DNA from: Verrucomicrobiota bacterium
Lineage (GTDB): Bacteria > Verrucomicrobiota > Verrucomicrobiia > Chthoniobacterales > JAFAMB01
Direction of reading: 5' to 3'
DNA: 33,020 bases
NCBI GenBank assembly: GCA_019237325.1
Contig: JAFAHI010000690.1
Coordinates: 1-33,020 of the forward strand
How positions within the stretch are numbered: position 1 is the stretch's first letter; the number at the start of each line of letters is the position of its first letter. The notes beneath the pieces were generated by a model. The model had not been told where the DNA came from. It worked only from the letters and a program-made list of their open reading frames with translations, and did no database searches. Position numbers and translations under genes: made by a program. Shown piece by piece: positions 7,307-14,854 of this stretch.

Positions 7307-8158
7307 TTACCGCACCCTAACCGCCTTAAACCTTGCCGGCGGATTGGCGATCTCTTCCTGTGCGCCCACGAGCTGGATCTCCCTCGCGTTTTTTTCTGCG
7401 GTTAGCGCGAGCACAGCGAAAATCGAGTTTACCGTTTTCTCGAGAGCCACCGGGAGTGAGGCGCCCATTAGCCACTGTGCAAAGAAAATCGCAGCGGTGG
7501 CGTCCCCGGCTCCGTTGACGGACAGAGGCAGCCGCGGCGTGGCAATCAGATAAGCGGATTGTTCGTCCGCACCGAGCACTTCGATCGTGTTAGGATCGCC
7601 ATCGGGCCGAGATAAACTGGTCACCAAAACGACCCTCGGACCGCGATCGCGAAGGATGTTCACTGCAGAGATTGTGGACTCAAGATCGACCACTGGACGG
7701 CCCGTCAAATATTCGAGCTCGAATTGGTTCGGGGTGATGACGGTTGCTAAAGGGAGCGCCTCGTCTCTCATCAACTCGCTAATCCCTGGGCGCACATAGA
7801 AACCGCTATCGGTATCGCCCATTACGGGGTCTAGACAGTAAGCCGCCGATGGGTGCACGGCCCGAACCTTTTGCACTAGGTCGAGGATAACTCGACCAAG
7901 GGACACGTCTCCCATGTACCCGCTTAGTAAACCGTCGCAACGCGTTAAGACCCCGCGCTCACTCAATCCGCGGACGATATCCTCAACCACCGGCGTCGGT
8001 AGAACCGCTCCACCCCAACTGCCGTATCCGGTGTGATTAGAGAAGTGAACTGTATTAATAGGCCAGACCTCGACGCCCAGCCGCTGCAAAGGGAATACCG
8101 CTGCACTGTTTCCGACGTGCCCGTAAACGACGCTGGATTGAATGGATAGGATGTTCAA
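7307..8158 (-). CDS. pdxY: Pyridoxal kinase PdxY
   Basis: 283 residues, close to the usual 285-290. A ribokinase-superfamily enzyme that phosphorylates pyridoxal with ATP in vitamin B6 salvage, feeding PLP-dependent enzymes such as the two aminotransferases in this window. Seen: MNILSIQSSVVYGHVGNSAA at the N-terminus, the substrate-contact stretch FSNHTGYGSWGG (39-50), CLDPVMGD (108-115), TPNQFELEYLTG (142-153), and the anion-hole/catalytic motif NGAGD (215-219, base Asp219). The ATG at 8158 matches the family N-terminus exactly. Just upstream lies a GTGTTGGA micro-repeat (8168-8190). Confidence 0.93.
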   Translation of the reverse strand: MNILSIQSSVVYGHVGNSAAVFPLQRLGVEVWPINTVHFSNHTGYGSWGGAVLPTPVVEDIVRGLSERGVLTRCDGLLSGYMGDVSLGRVILDLVQKVRAVHPSAAYCLDPVMGDTDSGFYVRPGISELMRDEALPLATVITPNQFELEYLTGRPVVDLESTISAVNILRDRGPRVVLVTSLSRPDGDPNTIEVLGADEQSAYLIATPRLPLSVNGAGDATAAIFFAQWLMGASLPVALEKTVNSIFAVLALTAEKNAREIQLVGAQEEIANPPARFKAVRVR

Positions 8159-8314
8159 ACGGAACGGAGTGTTGGAGTGTTGGAGTGTTGCCGCGGATGA
8201 CTATTCGGCAAAGGTCAACAAACCTGACTATATCAAATTAAGCAACGAGCTTAACCCTCCATGACTTCGATTCTCCGTTTGCCGCGGTGGGTTTGGGTGA
8301 GTTATCGGTTTCAA

Positions 8315-9319
8315 ATGAAGGACGCGAACTTGTCGGTACCTAAGCGAACGTTGGGCAGGAATGGGCCAACCGTTTCTGCGATCGGCCTGGGGTGTATGGG
8401 AATGTCTGGTGTCTACGGACCGTCTGATGAGCAGGAGAGTCTTCGCACGGTCAACGCCGCTCTGGATGCTGGAATCAACCTGCTGGATACGGGTGACTTT
8501 TACGCCATGGGGCACAATGAAATGCTTTTGAGCCGCGTGCTGAAGGATCGCCGGCAAGAAGCGTTTGTCTGCGTCAAGTTCGGTGCTTTGCGCAGCCCTG
8601 AGGGAGCGCTTGTTGGAATAGATGCAAGGCCTGCGGCTGTGAAGAATTTCTTGGCCTACTCACTAAAACGGTTGGGGATTGATTACGTAGATCTGTATCA
8701 GCCGGCGCGCGTGGATCCAAACGTTCCCATAGAGGATACCGTGGGCGCAATGGTCGAACTGAAAGACAAAGGTTACCTCCGGCACATCGGGTTGTCCGAA
8801 GTTGGACCCGAAAACATCCGGCGAGCGGCGAAGACTCATCCGATCGCGGCGCTCCAGATTGAGTACGCCGTTGTTTCCAGGTCGATCGAACAACGAATTT
8901 TGCCGGTAACGCGTGAGCTAGGGATCAGTATCACCGCTTACGGGGTGCTCTCCCGTGGACTCCTCAGTTCCGGCCACATCCAACCTTCGCCCGGTGATTA
9001 CCGAGCTCATCTTCCCAGGTTCCAGGCCGAAAATCAGGCTCAAAACCAGAAACTGATCTCGGCTTTGCGTTCAATCGCGGATCGGAAAAAATGTTCGCTG
9101 GCTCAACTGGCCATTGCTTGGGCCTACAGTCGGGGGAATGACATTGTCCCGCTAATCGGCGCTCGCAAAGTTGAGCGCTTAAACGAGGCGTTAGGCGCTC
9201 TTCAAGTGGAATTGACTCCGCAAGATTACGAAGAGATTGATCGCGAGGTTCCGATCGGATCGATAGCAGGAGATCGCTACCCGGCGGAAGGAATGAAGGC
9301 GCTGGATAGCGAGCGATAA
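8315..9319 (+). CDS. Aldo/keto reductase lacking the catalytic His
   Basis: A 334-residue TIM-barrel NADPH-dependent oxidoreductase. The start at ATG 8315 places KRTLGRNGPTVSAIGLGCMGMSG at the usual position; the frame extends to 8261 with no homologous sequence. Seen: GINLLDTGDFY with Asp58 and Tyr63, and VKFG with Lys88. The position normally holding His (LHRxD) reads QPARVDP, with Ala131. This QPAR form, from my memory of the family, occurs in a subgroup of AKRs, so it need not mean inactivity. The cofactor end PLIGARKVERLNEALGAL is intact. Physiological substrate unknown. Confidence 0.9.
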   Translation: MKDANLSVPKRTLGRNGPTVSAIGLGCMGMSGVYGPSDEQESLRTVNAALDAGINLLDTGDFYAMGHNEMLLSRVLKDRRQEAFVCVKFGALRSPEGALVGIDARPAAVKNFLAYSLKRLGIDYVDLYQPARVDPNVPIEDTVGAMVELKDKGYLRHIGLSEVGPENIRRAAKTHPIAALQIEYAVVSRSIEQRILPVTRELGISITAYGVLSRGLLSSGHIQPSPGDYRAHLPRFQAENQAQNQKLISALRSIADRKKCSLAQLAIAWAYSRGNDIVPLIGARKVERLNEALGALQVELTPQDYEEIDREVPIGSIAGDRYPAEGMKALDSER

Positions 9320-9682
9320 AGGGTGAGCGAGTGGGTGACACGGGTTGAAAAGGTTGAACGAAGCTGCAGACCGGTAGGGCGCGAAGAACTCAGCGCGGGT
9401 GACGCTGGCCACCACTCTCGGATTTGTCCGCGCCGGTTTTGAGCCGCGACCCGCAGATAGCCACCCGCGGAAAACTCCGACGAACCTAAGGACGGTACTA
9501 ATCGGAGCGGTTCGTCGAAACCTTGCCACGCGTGACGGCTCAAAACCGGCGCGGACCAATCGAAAGACATGGTAAGCGTCACCCGCGCCGAGTTTTTCGC
9601 CCTACCGGTCGGCAGCTTCGATCAGGCCCTTCGCCCACGTCGCCCATTCGCCGTTTCGCCCACTCGCCCATTCGCACTTCTC
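9320..9682. repeat. 262-bp nested palindrome plus GCCCATTCGCC micro-repeats
   Basis: Outer arms 9359-9406 and 9575-9620 share CGAAGCTGC, ACCGGTAGGGCG and GCGCGGGTGACGCT in inverted orientation. Middle arms are 9426-9446 (GTCCGCGCCGGTTTTGAGCC) and 9536-9556, and inner arms are CCGACGAACC and GGTTCGTCG near 9477 and 9509. Distal to it (9630-9682) are tandem CGCCCATTCGCC/GTTTCGCC words. It lies between two convergent genes and could also act as a bidirectional terminator. Confidence 0.85.
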
Positions 9683-10429
9683 CTATCTCCGCACGAACCC
9701 AACCCGCAACGAGAGCGGCCAACGAATCGTCCGCTTCTCATCCGCCGAGCCCCAGGCTTCGCCGAGCTCCTGGCTGAATCGTTCGCGCGGTTCTGGGCCG
9801 GTCGCTCGTTCCATGGCGGCCACGGCTGACCACGTATTCATGTACCCAATAAAATCCGGAAGCGTCCAAGAGGCGCTCATGGCCATGTCCGGCGCTTGGA
9901 TTTCGGTGAAAGGGAAATCGAGTGAGCGATAACCATCCTCGACATGTTTGCGTTCAGGTGGCCAATAGGCGCCGATAACGTCCCAATAAAATCGTCCAAT
10001 GATGGAATCCAATTGTTCGTCGACCTTAACGATCCCGTAAGACACCAATCCGATGACCGATCCGGAACGTCCCACGCGACATACCTCTCGATAAAAAGCG
10101 GCCAGATCGAACCAGTGCGCTGCTTGCGCGGCAACGATCAGATCGGCAACCTGATCGTCGAGTCCGCTGGTTTCAGCCGGCGCGCAAGCATAACGGACTT
10201 GCGGATGATGGACGGCATTTTCGATCTGCTTAGCGCTGGCATCCGTTGCGTACACGTGAGCAAACTCTTCGGCCAGCAAGGTCGACAGCTGCCCGGAACC
10301 ACAGCCGCAATCCCAAGCAAATTCCTTTTGGGCAACAGTATCAGCGAGAAATCTCACCAATTCGATCGGATACGTCGGACGATAAGCAGCGTAGCCAACT
10401 GCCGACTGTGAGAAATGATCTTTAAACAT
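9683..10429 (-). CDS. Class I SAM-dependent methyltransferase
   Basis: 248 residues. The N-terminus MFKDHFSQSAVGYAAYRPTYP is characteristic of the methyltransferase-11 group that resembles trans-aconitate and ubiquinone-type enzymes. The SAM-binding motif I is AWDCGCGSGQLSTLL (38-52). The acidic ribose-binding strand follows as VYATDASAKQI, motif II as DLIVAAQAAHWFD, and later RVGRSGSVIGLVSYG. The start at ATG 10429 gives the canonical N-terminus; the eight codons upstream are palindromic repeat sequence. The methyl acceptor cannot be predicted. Confidence 0.88.
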   Translation of the reverse strand: MFKDHFSQSAVGYAAYRPTYPIELVRFLADTVAQKEFAWDCGCGSGQLSTLLAEEFAHVYATDASAKQIENAVHHPQVRYACAPAETSGLDDQVADLIVAAQAAHWFDLAAFYREVCRVGRSGSVIGLVSYGIVKVDEQLDSIIGRFYWDVIGAYWPPERKHVEDGYRSLDFPFTEIQAPDMAMSASWTLPDFIGYMNTWSAVAAMERATGPEPRERFSQELGEAWGSADEKRTIRWPLSLRVGFVRR

Positions 10430-10514
10430 CGGTAGGGATGAGCTCCTGCTCATCCGCGTTTGGGTTGCGGCGTTGCTGGTTAATAACCGGACGAGCCGGA
10501 GCTCGTCCCTACCG
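10430..10514. repeat. Palindrome with GGTAGGGAYGAGCTC arms
   Basis: The left arm CGGTAGGGATGAGCTCCTGC begins at 10430 directly before the methyltransferase start. The right arm ends CGAGCTCGTCCCTACCG at 10514. On the minus strand the right arm starts at the GNAT stop codon, so the TAG of GNAT (10509-10511) is part of the repeat. Related single arms occur at 11695, 11755, 12101 and 13222. Confidence 0.85.
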
Positions 10515-11078
10515 TATCACCTTGTACATAATAGTCGTCCCCACAAACCGTTCCTCGTGTGGCTCGCGCGCATAACCCGGGATGTGGCCGGCGCGTTCGT
10601 ATCCAAGTGAAATATAGAGTTTTTCGGCAATATCAGTAGCGGTATCGAGGGTCAAAAGCCGGCGGCCCGCATTTAAACCATAAGATTCTATTTGCTCCAT
10701 GAGAGCACGGCCAACGCCCAGCATTCGATATTTGGGATGAACCAGAAGCTTGGAGACGTCTGCCCGGTGCGGTTGGTTCGGCGGTGTATCGAGATTCAGC
10801 TGAACTGTGCCCGCCACTTGGTCGTTGACCTTTGCTGCCAACACAACGCGGGTGTTGGCAACTAAGCCGGGCGCGATCTTTTGTACCCAAAAGGCGCGAG
10901 CTTGATTCAGGTCGAATGGACTAACAAAACCAACATTCGCGCCATCGTGAACGCAAGCGAGAAGAATTTCGGCGATACTTTCCAAATGTTGTGCCAGCCC
11001 ATCTCTATCGAGCCTGAAGATTTCGATGCTATGGAGTGTGCCTCGCTTGCGAAGCGGGTTTGTCCCTGTCGAGTTCAT
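10509..11078 (-). CDS. GNAT family N-acetyltransferase
   Basis: 189 residues, transferring an acetyl group from acetyl-CoA to an amine. The acetyl-CoA loop is seen as LLVHPKYRMLGVGRALMEQI (111-130), followed by LLTLDTATDIAEKLYISLGYERAGHIPGYA, typical of the C-terminal half. The start at ATG 11078 overlaps the stop of the XRE-cupin gene by four bases (ATGA), so they form a coupled operon. Residues 8-16 (PLRKRGTLH) are encoded by a GCCTCGCTTGCGA-type hairpin word that also occurs inside DUF1643 and in the large palindromic element, so the N-terminus appears repeat-derived. The TAG stop lies in another palindrome. The substrate may be the ligand sensed by the partner regulator (inference). Confidence 0.88.
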   Translation of the reverse strand: MNSTGTNPLRKRGTLHSIEIFRLDRDGLAQHLESIAEILLACVHDGANVGFVSPFDLNQARAFWVQKIAPGLVANTRVVLAAKVNDQVAGTVQLNLDTPPNQPHRADVSKLLVHPKYRMLGVGRALMEQIESYGLNAGRRLLTLDTATDIAEKLYISLGYERAGHIPGYAREPHEERFVGTTIMYKVIR

Positions 11079-11647
11079 CGGATGACCAGGAAGTATCGGG
11101 CCGGATGCCGGTGGAGCACCCTGAATGAGCTTGCTCCGTGCAGCCGGTAACGCAGACAATCGCCTTCGGCTAATCGATGACTCGATCCGTCGACGTGCAA
11201 TTCCAAGGCGCCCGACTCTAAGTACAAGTGGTGTTCCAATCCTTGTCGCGGCGGAAGTGGATAATCGATTTGAGCGCCGGCCGGCAATTCACATTGGAGA
11301 AGCTCGCACTCAAAATCTGGCGAGGGAGGTGAAATGGAGCGCCTGCGAAAACCGGTCTCGGGATCGATCCAGACGGGCTGCGCGTTTCGCTGAACCAGCG
11401 CAGGCAGATCAGATTCTACGTAGGCCAGCAGCCGGGACATGGTCAGCTCGAATGCTGCGCACAGTTTGCCGAGCACGGAAGCGGTAGGGCTGACTTCGTT
11501 GTTTTCGATCCGGGAAAGAGTTGCGCGACTGACCCCGCTTTTTGTGGCCAGCTCTTCTAGAGACCACGAGCGTCGCATCCGGAGTTGATGCAGGCGCTGC
11601 GCCAAGCGGGTATCGGTATCGGAATGGTCGATAGCCGTTTGTTCCAT
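11075..11647 (-). CDS. XRE-cupin transcriptional regulator
   Basis: 190 residues: an XRE-type helix-turn-helix (about 14-72, including LEELATKSGVSRATLSRIEN) joined to a small cupin domain (about 110-188, with LEHHLYLESGALELHVDG and EGDCLRYRLH). Such regulators usually bind a small ligand in the cupin and control adjacent metabolic or acetyltransferase genes. It is the first gene of an operon with the GNAT at 10509-11078. A perfect 16-bp palindrome (11660-11675) sits 12 bases before the ATG and is the likely autoregulatory operator. Confidence 0.92.
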   Translation of the reverse strand: MEQTAIDHSDTDTRLAQRLHQLRMRRSWSLEELATKSGVSRATLSRIENNEVSPTASVLGKLCAAFELTMSRLLAYVESDLPALVQRNAQPVWIDPETGFRRRSISPPSPDFECELLQCELPAGAQIDYPLPPRQGLEHHLYLESGALELHVDGSSHRLAEGDCLRYRLHGASSFRVLHRHPARYFLVIR

Positions 11648-11659
11648 ATACGGGATATA

Positions 11660-11675
11660 TTCTCATATATGAGAA
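11660..11675 (-). promoter_or_regulatory. Perfect 16-bp palindromic operator candidate
   Basis: TTCTCATATATGAGAA is an exact dyad located 12 bases upstream of the XRE-cupin start codon. Its position, overlapping any promoter for a short or leaderless transcript, suits autorepression by the XRE-cupin protein. Assignment of the binding protein is inference. Confidence 0.6.
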
Positions 11676-12125
11676 CAAAGACAAGGCGAGAAAACGGTAC
11701 GGATGAACTCCTGCTCATCCGCGATCTATCCAAGATCGTCCCTTCGCCCGAATCCCGGATGAGCACGAGCTCATCCCATTGGAGTTTGGATACTTGGGTG
11801 GCGATAGCCAAAGCTCCGTAGGAGCGAAATTTTGATAGTTACCGAGACCCCCAATTGCGGTTAGCTCCGTAGGAGCGACATCGGGTTGTGATCATGCAGG
11901 CAGCCAGGGGCCTCAACGGTCGCTAACAGGGCATAGCTTGCGGCACGCCACGTTTAAAGCGCCAAAAGGCCAGGCAAAAGTCGCGCGAATCCCTCGATAT
12001 GCCGCTCCTACGGAGCTATACCGCTATTTGTACGCCGATAGCTATAAAGATTTCGCTCCTCTGGAGCTGTTTCCCGAAGCCCAAAATGTCCAAACTCCAG
12101 AGATGAGCAGGAGCTCAACCCTACC
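11676..12125. repeat. Cluster of GAGCTCCTGCTCATCC and GCTCCGTAGGAGC palindromes
   Basis: This gene-free stretch holds two arms of the GAGCTC palindrome (11695-11721 and 11755-11777), two copies of AGCTCCGTAGGAGCG (11812-11826, 11863-11878), their inverted forms (CGCTCCTACGGAGCT at 12003-12017; CGCTCCTCTGGAGCT near 12055-12069), and a further GAGCAGGAGCTC arm at 12101-12127. The copies can pair across the region. No convincing gene is seen. Confidence 0.75.
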
Positions 12126-12142
12126 GGACCGAAAGCCGGTCC
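12126..12142 (-). terminator. Hairpin directly after the stop codon
   Basis: GGACCG and CGGTCC arms around a five-base loop follow directly after the TAA of the exported protein at 12143-12493 on the minus strand. No T-run follows, so rho-independent function is uncertain. Confidence 0.4.
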
Positions 12143-12493
12143 TTACTGCGATTGCGATACGGCGGAAATCTTTTGAGCGCAGGAGGTAACGAAAGTGTTG
12201 AATTTGTCGGTCTCGTCAGGTTTGAGTTTACCGGTGACCGGGGCGGCCTGTGTTTCCAGATCGCTAGACTTCGATTGAAGCTCCTGGATTTTTGACCTGT
12301 CACCCGCCTTCATCGCTTTGTACGCAGCCACGTACTCGTCAGCGAAGTCGGAGTAGGATTTCACAAAAGTATTTACTTCCGGTGCGCTGAAGGTTGGGAT
12401 TTCCTCGGCCAACACCCTGTCGGCCGCCGTTAATACAAACAAAGCAGATAAACCTGCGACGACGGTTCTAATGAGAGACGTCCATTTCCTCAT
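12143..12493 (-). CDS. Small exported hypothetical protein
   Basis: 116 residues with a signal peptide ([29 protein letters not shown]). The mature part is about 85 residues, helical and charged ([21 protein letters not shown], then [15 protein letters not shown]), ending in [19 protein letters not shown] with one cysteine. It looks like a short periplasmic helical-bundle protein. No recognised family and no operon partner. Confidence 0.75.
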
Positions 12494-12683
12494 GGGAAGC
12501 GGCTATCATAGAGGTACCGGAAGGTCAATGACTCAAACGTCTTCACGATTTGGACCGCTCTATTTTATCGAGTTAAGATCTGATTCTATGCGCGTGCGAC
12601 AGCGTCTATTTTCGGTGGTGCCTCAAAACGGCCAGAATCTGCGTGCTCCGCGCAAAGCGCCATGAAATCGTGGACGGTAAACT

Positions 12684-12818
12684 AAGAATCTCTTACAGAA
12701 GGCAACGAAGGCAACGAAGGTAACGAAGGTAACGAAGAAGAAGAGCAGGCGAGGTGCTTGACCGAAGTTCAGCCGGTTTTTCTTCGTTTACTTCGTTAAC
12801 TTCTGTAAAAAATTCTTC
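12684..12818. repeat. AACGAAGG tandem words forming an inverted repeat
   Basis: The left arm reads AAGAATCTCTTACAGAAGGC followed by tandem AACGAAGG words. The right arm carries the complements (CTTCGTTTACTTCGTTAAC, then TTCTGTAAAAAATTCTT). The right arm overlaps the predicted N-terminal codons of the DUF1801 gene. Confidence 0.8.
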
Positions 12819-13227
12819 TGTGAAACCCGAGAAGCCTGCTCGCCGCAAAGCTGCGGAGAAAACCAGTCACACTCCGAAGAGCATTGATGAGTATCTGGCT
12901 GGTGTTCCCGAACCGGCCCGGAGCGCCTTGAACAAGATCCGGGCAACGATTCGCTCTGTCGTGCCACCGGAAGCCTCCGAAGTCATTAGTTATCGAATCC
13001 CAGCTTTCAAGTACAAGGGAATGTTAGTCTGGTTCGGCGCATTTTCTGATCATTGTAGTTTGTTCCCGGGTGCCGGAATCATCGAAGCCTTCAAGGACGA
13101 GCTGAAGCGCTACCCAATCGCAAAAGGGACGATTCAATTCCCTTTAGACAAGCCGCTACCAGTTACGTTGCTTAAGAAAATCGTAAAGGCCCGAGTTGCA
13201 GCAAACGAGGCGAAGAAACCTCGGTAG
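12754..13227 (+). CDS. DUF1801 (YdhG-like) protein
   Basis: A 157-residue DUF1801 protein. The domain spans about residues 42-150: SIDEYLAGVPEPARSALNKI, then ASEVISYRIPAFKYKGMLVWFGAF, CSLFPGAGIIEAF, and IQFPLDKPLPVTLLKKIVKAR. This small fold includes frataxin-like iron-chaperone-related proteins, but function is generally unknown. The first 20 codons (from GTG 12754) lie in the right arm of a micro-repeat palindrome; a GTG at 12820 is an equally plausible start. The stop TAG (13225-13227) is part of the GGTAGGGACGAGCTC hairpin. Confidence 0.82.
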   Translation: MLDRSSAGFSSFTSLTSVKNSSVKPEKPARRKAAEKTSHTPKSIDEYLAGVPEPARSALNKIRATIRSVVPPEASEVISYRIPAFKYKGMLVWFGAFSDHCSLFPGAGIIEAFKDELKRYPIAKGTIQFPLDKPLPVTLLKKIVKARVAANEAKKPR

Positions 13228-13248
13228 GGACGAGCTCCTGCTCGTCCG
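13222..13248 (+). repeat. GGACGAGC hairpin carrying the DUF1801 stop codon
   Basis: CGGTAGGGACGAGC, TCCT, GCTCGTCC: eight-base perfect stem (13228-13235 / 13240-13247) with a four-base loop. The TAG at 13225 ends DUF1801. Same unit and same orientation relative to the gene as at the end of GNAT (10509). Confidence 0.8.
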
Positions 13249-13271
13249 GCGGCTGTCATTGAAAACGTCGC

Positions 13272-13481
13272 ATGAGCCGGGTAGCCGTTGAGCTCGAGCA
13301 GGACGTCGTCAATTTCGTCCGCTTTCTTCCGCCTCAGCCGAGACAGGCCCTGTGGCGAGCCCTGAAGAATTTGCAACTGGAGCAAGGCGATATCAGAGCC
13401 CTTGAAGGAGACCTGGAGGGATTTTACCGCTTCGAGGCCGCCAGCTCCCATCCCACGCGCATTACTTTCGCTGCGGACTTT
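13272..13481 (+). pseudogene. Truncated RelE/ParE-family toxin remnant
   Basis: The first 70 codons of the open frame read VELEQDVVNFVRFLPPQPRQ, ALWRALKNLQLEQGDIRALE, then GDLEGFYRF and RITFAADF. This follows the layout of a ParE/RelE-like mRNA interferase or gyrase-poison toxin: an LPP..RxALxxAL helix pair, then a (D/E)LxGxYR strand. The final strands with the catalytic C-terminus are missing; the frame passes into TTTTCAC micro-repeats and on into the aminotransferase. No antitoxin gene precedes it. Most likely a dead toxin fragment. A translated toxin-aminotransferase fusion is unlikely because the aminotransferase has its own strong ribosome site. Confidence 0.55.
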
Positions 13482-13540
13482 TCACTTTTCACCTTTCACT
13501 TTTCACCTCTCACTCTAAGCTGCCATCCTGGAACTGTACC

Positions 13541-13549
13541 TAAGGAGGT
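13541..13549 (+). promoter_or_regulatory. Strong Shine-Dalgarno that fixes the aminotransferase start
   Basis: TAAGGAGGT lies seven bases before ATG 13557. It is the best ribosome-binding site in the window and shows that translation starts here, although the frame is open to 13272. Confidence 0.8.
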
Positions 13550-13556
13550 TACAAAC

Positions 13557-14687
13557 ATGCCCTCTCTACCCGATTTCCGTCTTGAGACTTATCTTGCTCG
13601 CTGGGAATTTGCGGCTCGATTTCATATGACCGCCTCGGATGCCGAGAGCATGTCGCTTTCGGACTTGCTGAGGCTGGCTGAACCCGCCGATCGCGAGGCG
13701 TTCGAGCACCTATGGCTAGGATATGTTCCGACCTTCGGCGGCGAAGCATTTCGCAACACGGTGGCCTCTGCTTACGCAAGCGTGTCCCCGGATAACGTCC
13801 TCGCTTTTGCCGGGGGCGGAGAAGCCATCTACGTCGCTCTACACGCCTTACTGGGACCGGGTGATCATGCCATTGTTGTCACTCCGACTTATCAGTCGCT
13901 TGAGACGGTTACTCTATCGCTCTGTGCGGCGACGGGTATCGCCCTCGATGGAGATAACGGATGGAAACTCGACTTGGATGAGGTTCGCGATCAGGTTAGG
14001 CCCAACACCAAGCTAATCGCGGTTAATTTTCCCAACAATCCGACCGGCAGATTGCTGTCAGCAGCCGAATTCGACGAGCTCATCAAAATCTGCCGTGAGC
14101 ATGGCTTATGGCTGTTGTCGGATGAGGTCTATCGGCTAATCGAACGCTCGCCGTCGTTGCGGTTGCCGGCGGCGGTTGATCACTATGAGCGTGGTCTCTC
14201 GATTAGTGTGGTTTCTAAGGTCTACGGTTTGCCCGGGCTACGCATCGGTTGGATCGCTGCGCAGCACCACGATCTATTGGAACGAATGGAGAGAATAAAA
14301 CACTACCTCTCTATCTGTAACTCTGGTCCGGGCGAGGCGCTCGCCGTCATTGCGCTCAAAGCGAGGGAGCAAATCCTTGATCGAAACCTTGCCCTGATCA
14401 ACGCAAACCTGAAATGTGTTGGCGAGTTTTTCACGGATTTCCCGGATCTATTTGAATGGGAAACACCGGACGCCGGTACCGTCGGTTATCCACGTTATAA
14501 AGGTGCGGATGGCATAGAAACATTCGCGCGTCGGTTAGTCGAAGAAGCGAACGTCCTGCTCTTGCCGGCAAGCATCTTTTGGTCAGAACTTACGCCGCTA
14601 CCCGAGGATCGGTTTCGAATCGGGTATGGCAGATCTTACGTGCCGGCCGGGCTCGAGGCGATGCGTGGTTGGTTGGCAAGGCGGTAG
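13557..14687 (+). CDS. Class I/II PLP-dependent aminotransferase
   Basis: 376 residues, fold-type I. Seen: AGGGEAIYVALHALLGPGDH for phosphate binding (83-102), VNFPNNPTGRLLS (157-169) with the conserved Asn, LLSDEVYR with the PLP Asp and Tyr, VVSKVYGLPGLRIGW with the Schiff-base Lys, and near the end FRIGYGR with the carboxylate-binding Arg. It belongs to the aspartate/tyrosine/alanine-type group. The length is slightly shorter than typical AspC, as in many small class I/II enzymes. Amino donor is not predictable. The stop TAG abuts a GTAGCTCCG repeat word. Confidence 0.9.
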   Translation: MPSLPDFRLETYLARWEFAARFHMTASDAESMSLSDLLRLAEPADREAFEHLWLGYVPTFGGEAFRNTVASAYASVSPDNVLAFAGGGEAIYVALHALLGPGDHAIVVTPTYQSLETVTLSLCAATGIALDGDNGWKLDLDEVRDQVRPNTKLIAVNFPNNPTGRLLSAAEFDELIKICREHGLWLLSDEVYRLIERSPSLRLPAAVDHYERGLSISVVSKVYGLPGLRIGWIAAQHHDLLERMERIKHYLSICNSGPGEALAVIALKAREQILDRNLALINANLKCVGEFFTDFPDLFEWETPDAGTVGYPRYKGADGIETFARRLVEEANVLLLPASIFWSELTPLPEDRFRIGYGRSYVPAGLEAMRGWLARR

Positions 14688-14710
14688 CTCCGTCGATGAC
14701 AGATGAAGAG

Positions 14711-14794
14711 GAATAGCCGCAAAAGAGCGCAGAGAACGCAAAAATTGTACCACAAAGTTTTTTTCCGTTTTTTGCGCCTTTTCGCCGCTATTTC
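14711..14794. repeat. GCCGCAAAAGAGCGC inverted micro-repeat
   Basis: The left arm GAATAGCCGCAAAAGAGCGC (14711 on) pairs with the right arm GCGCCTTTTCGCCGCTATTTC (to 14794) around an A/T-rich middle. The same words recur at 19891-19955 and 20055-20092. Confidence 0.75.
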
Positions 14795-14854
14795 GCTTCC
14801 CTGTTGCAAGCCCCGCTAAGTAGCCGCAGGTTCCCTTTTGGCAGGGAGGTAAGT

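Noticed and set aside
12684-12818. Possible CRISPR-like array of AACGAAGG repeats
   Set aside because: Units are 8-9 bases, without spacers of constant size, and no cas genes are present.
13272-14687. One 471-residue fusion of an N-terminal domain to an aminotransferase
   Set aside because: The strong TAAGGAGGT at 13541 and the normal aminotransferase N-terminus at 13557 show a separate start; the first part is a truncated toxin plus micro-repeat.
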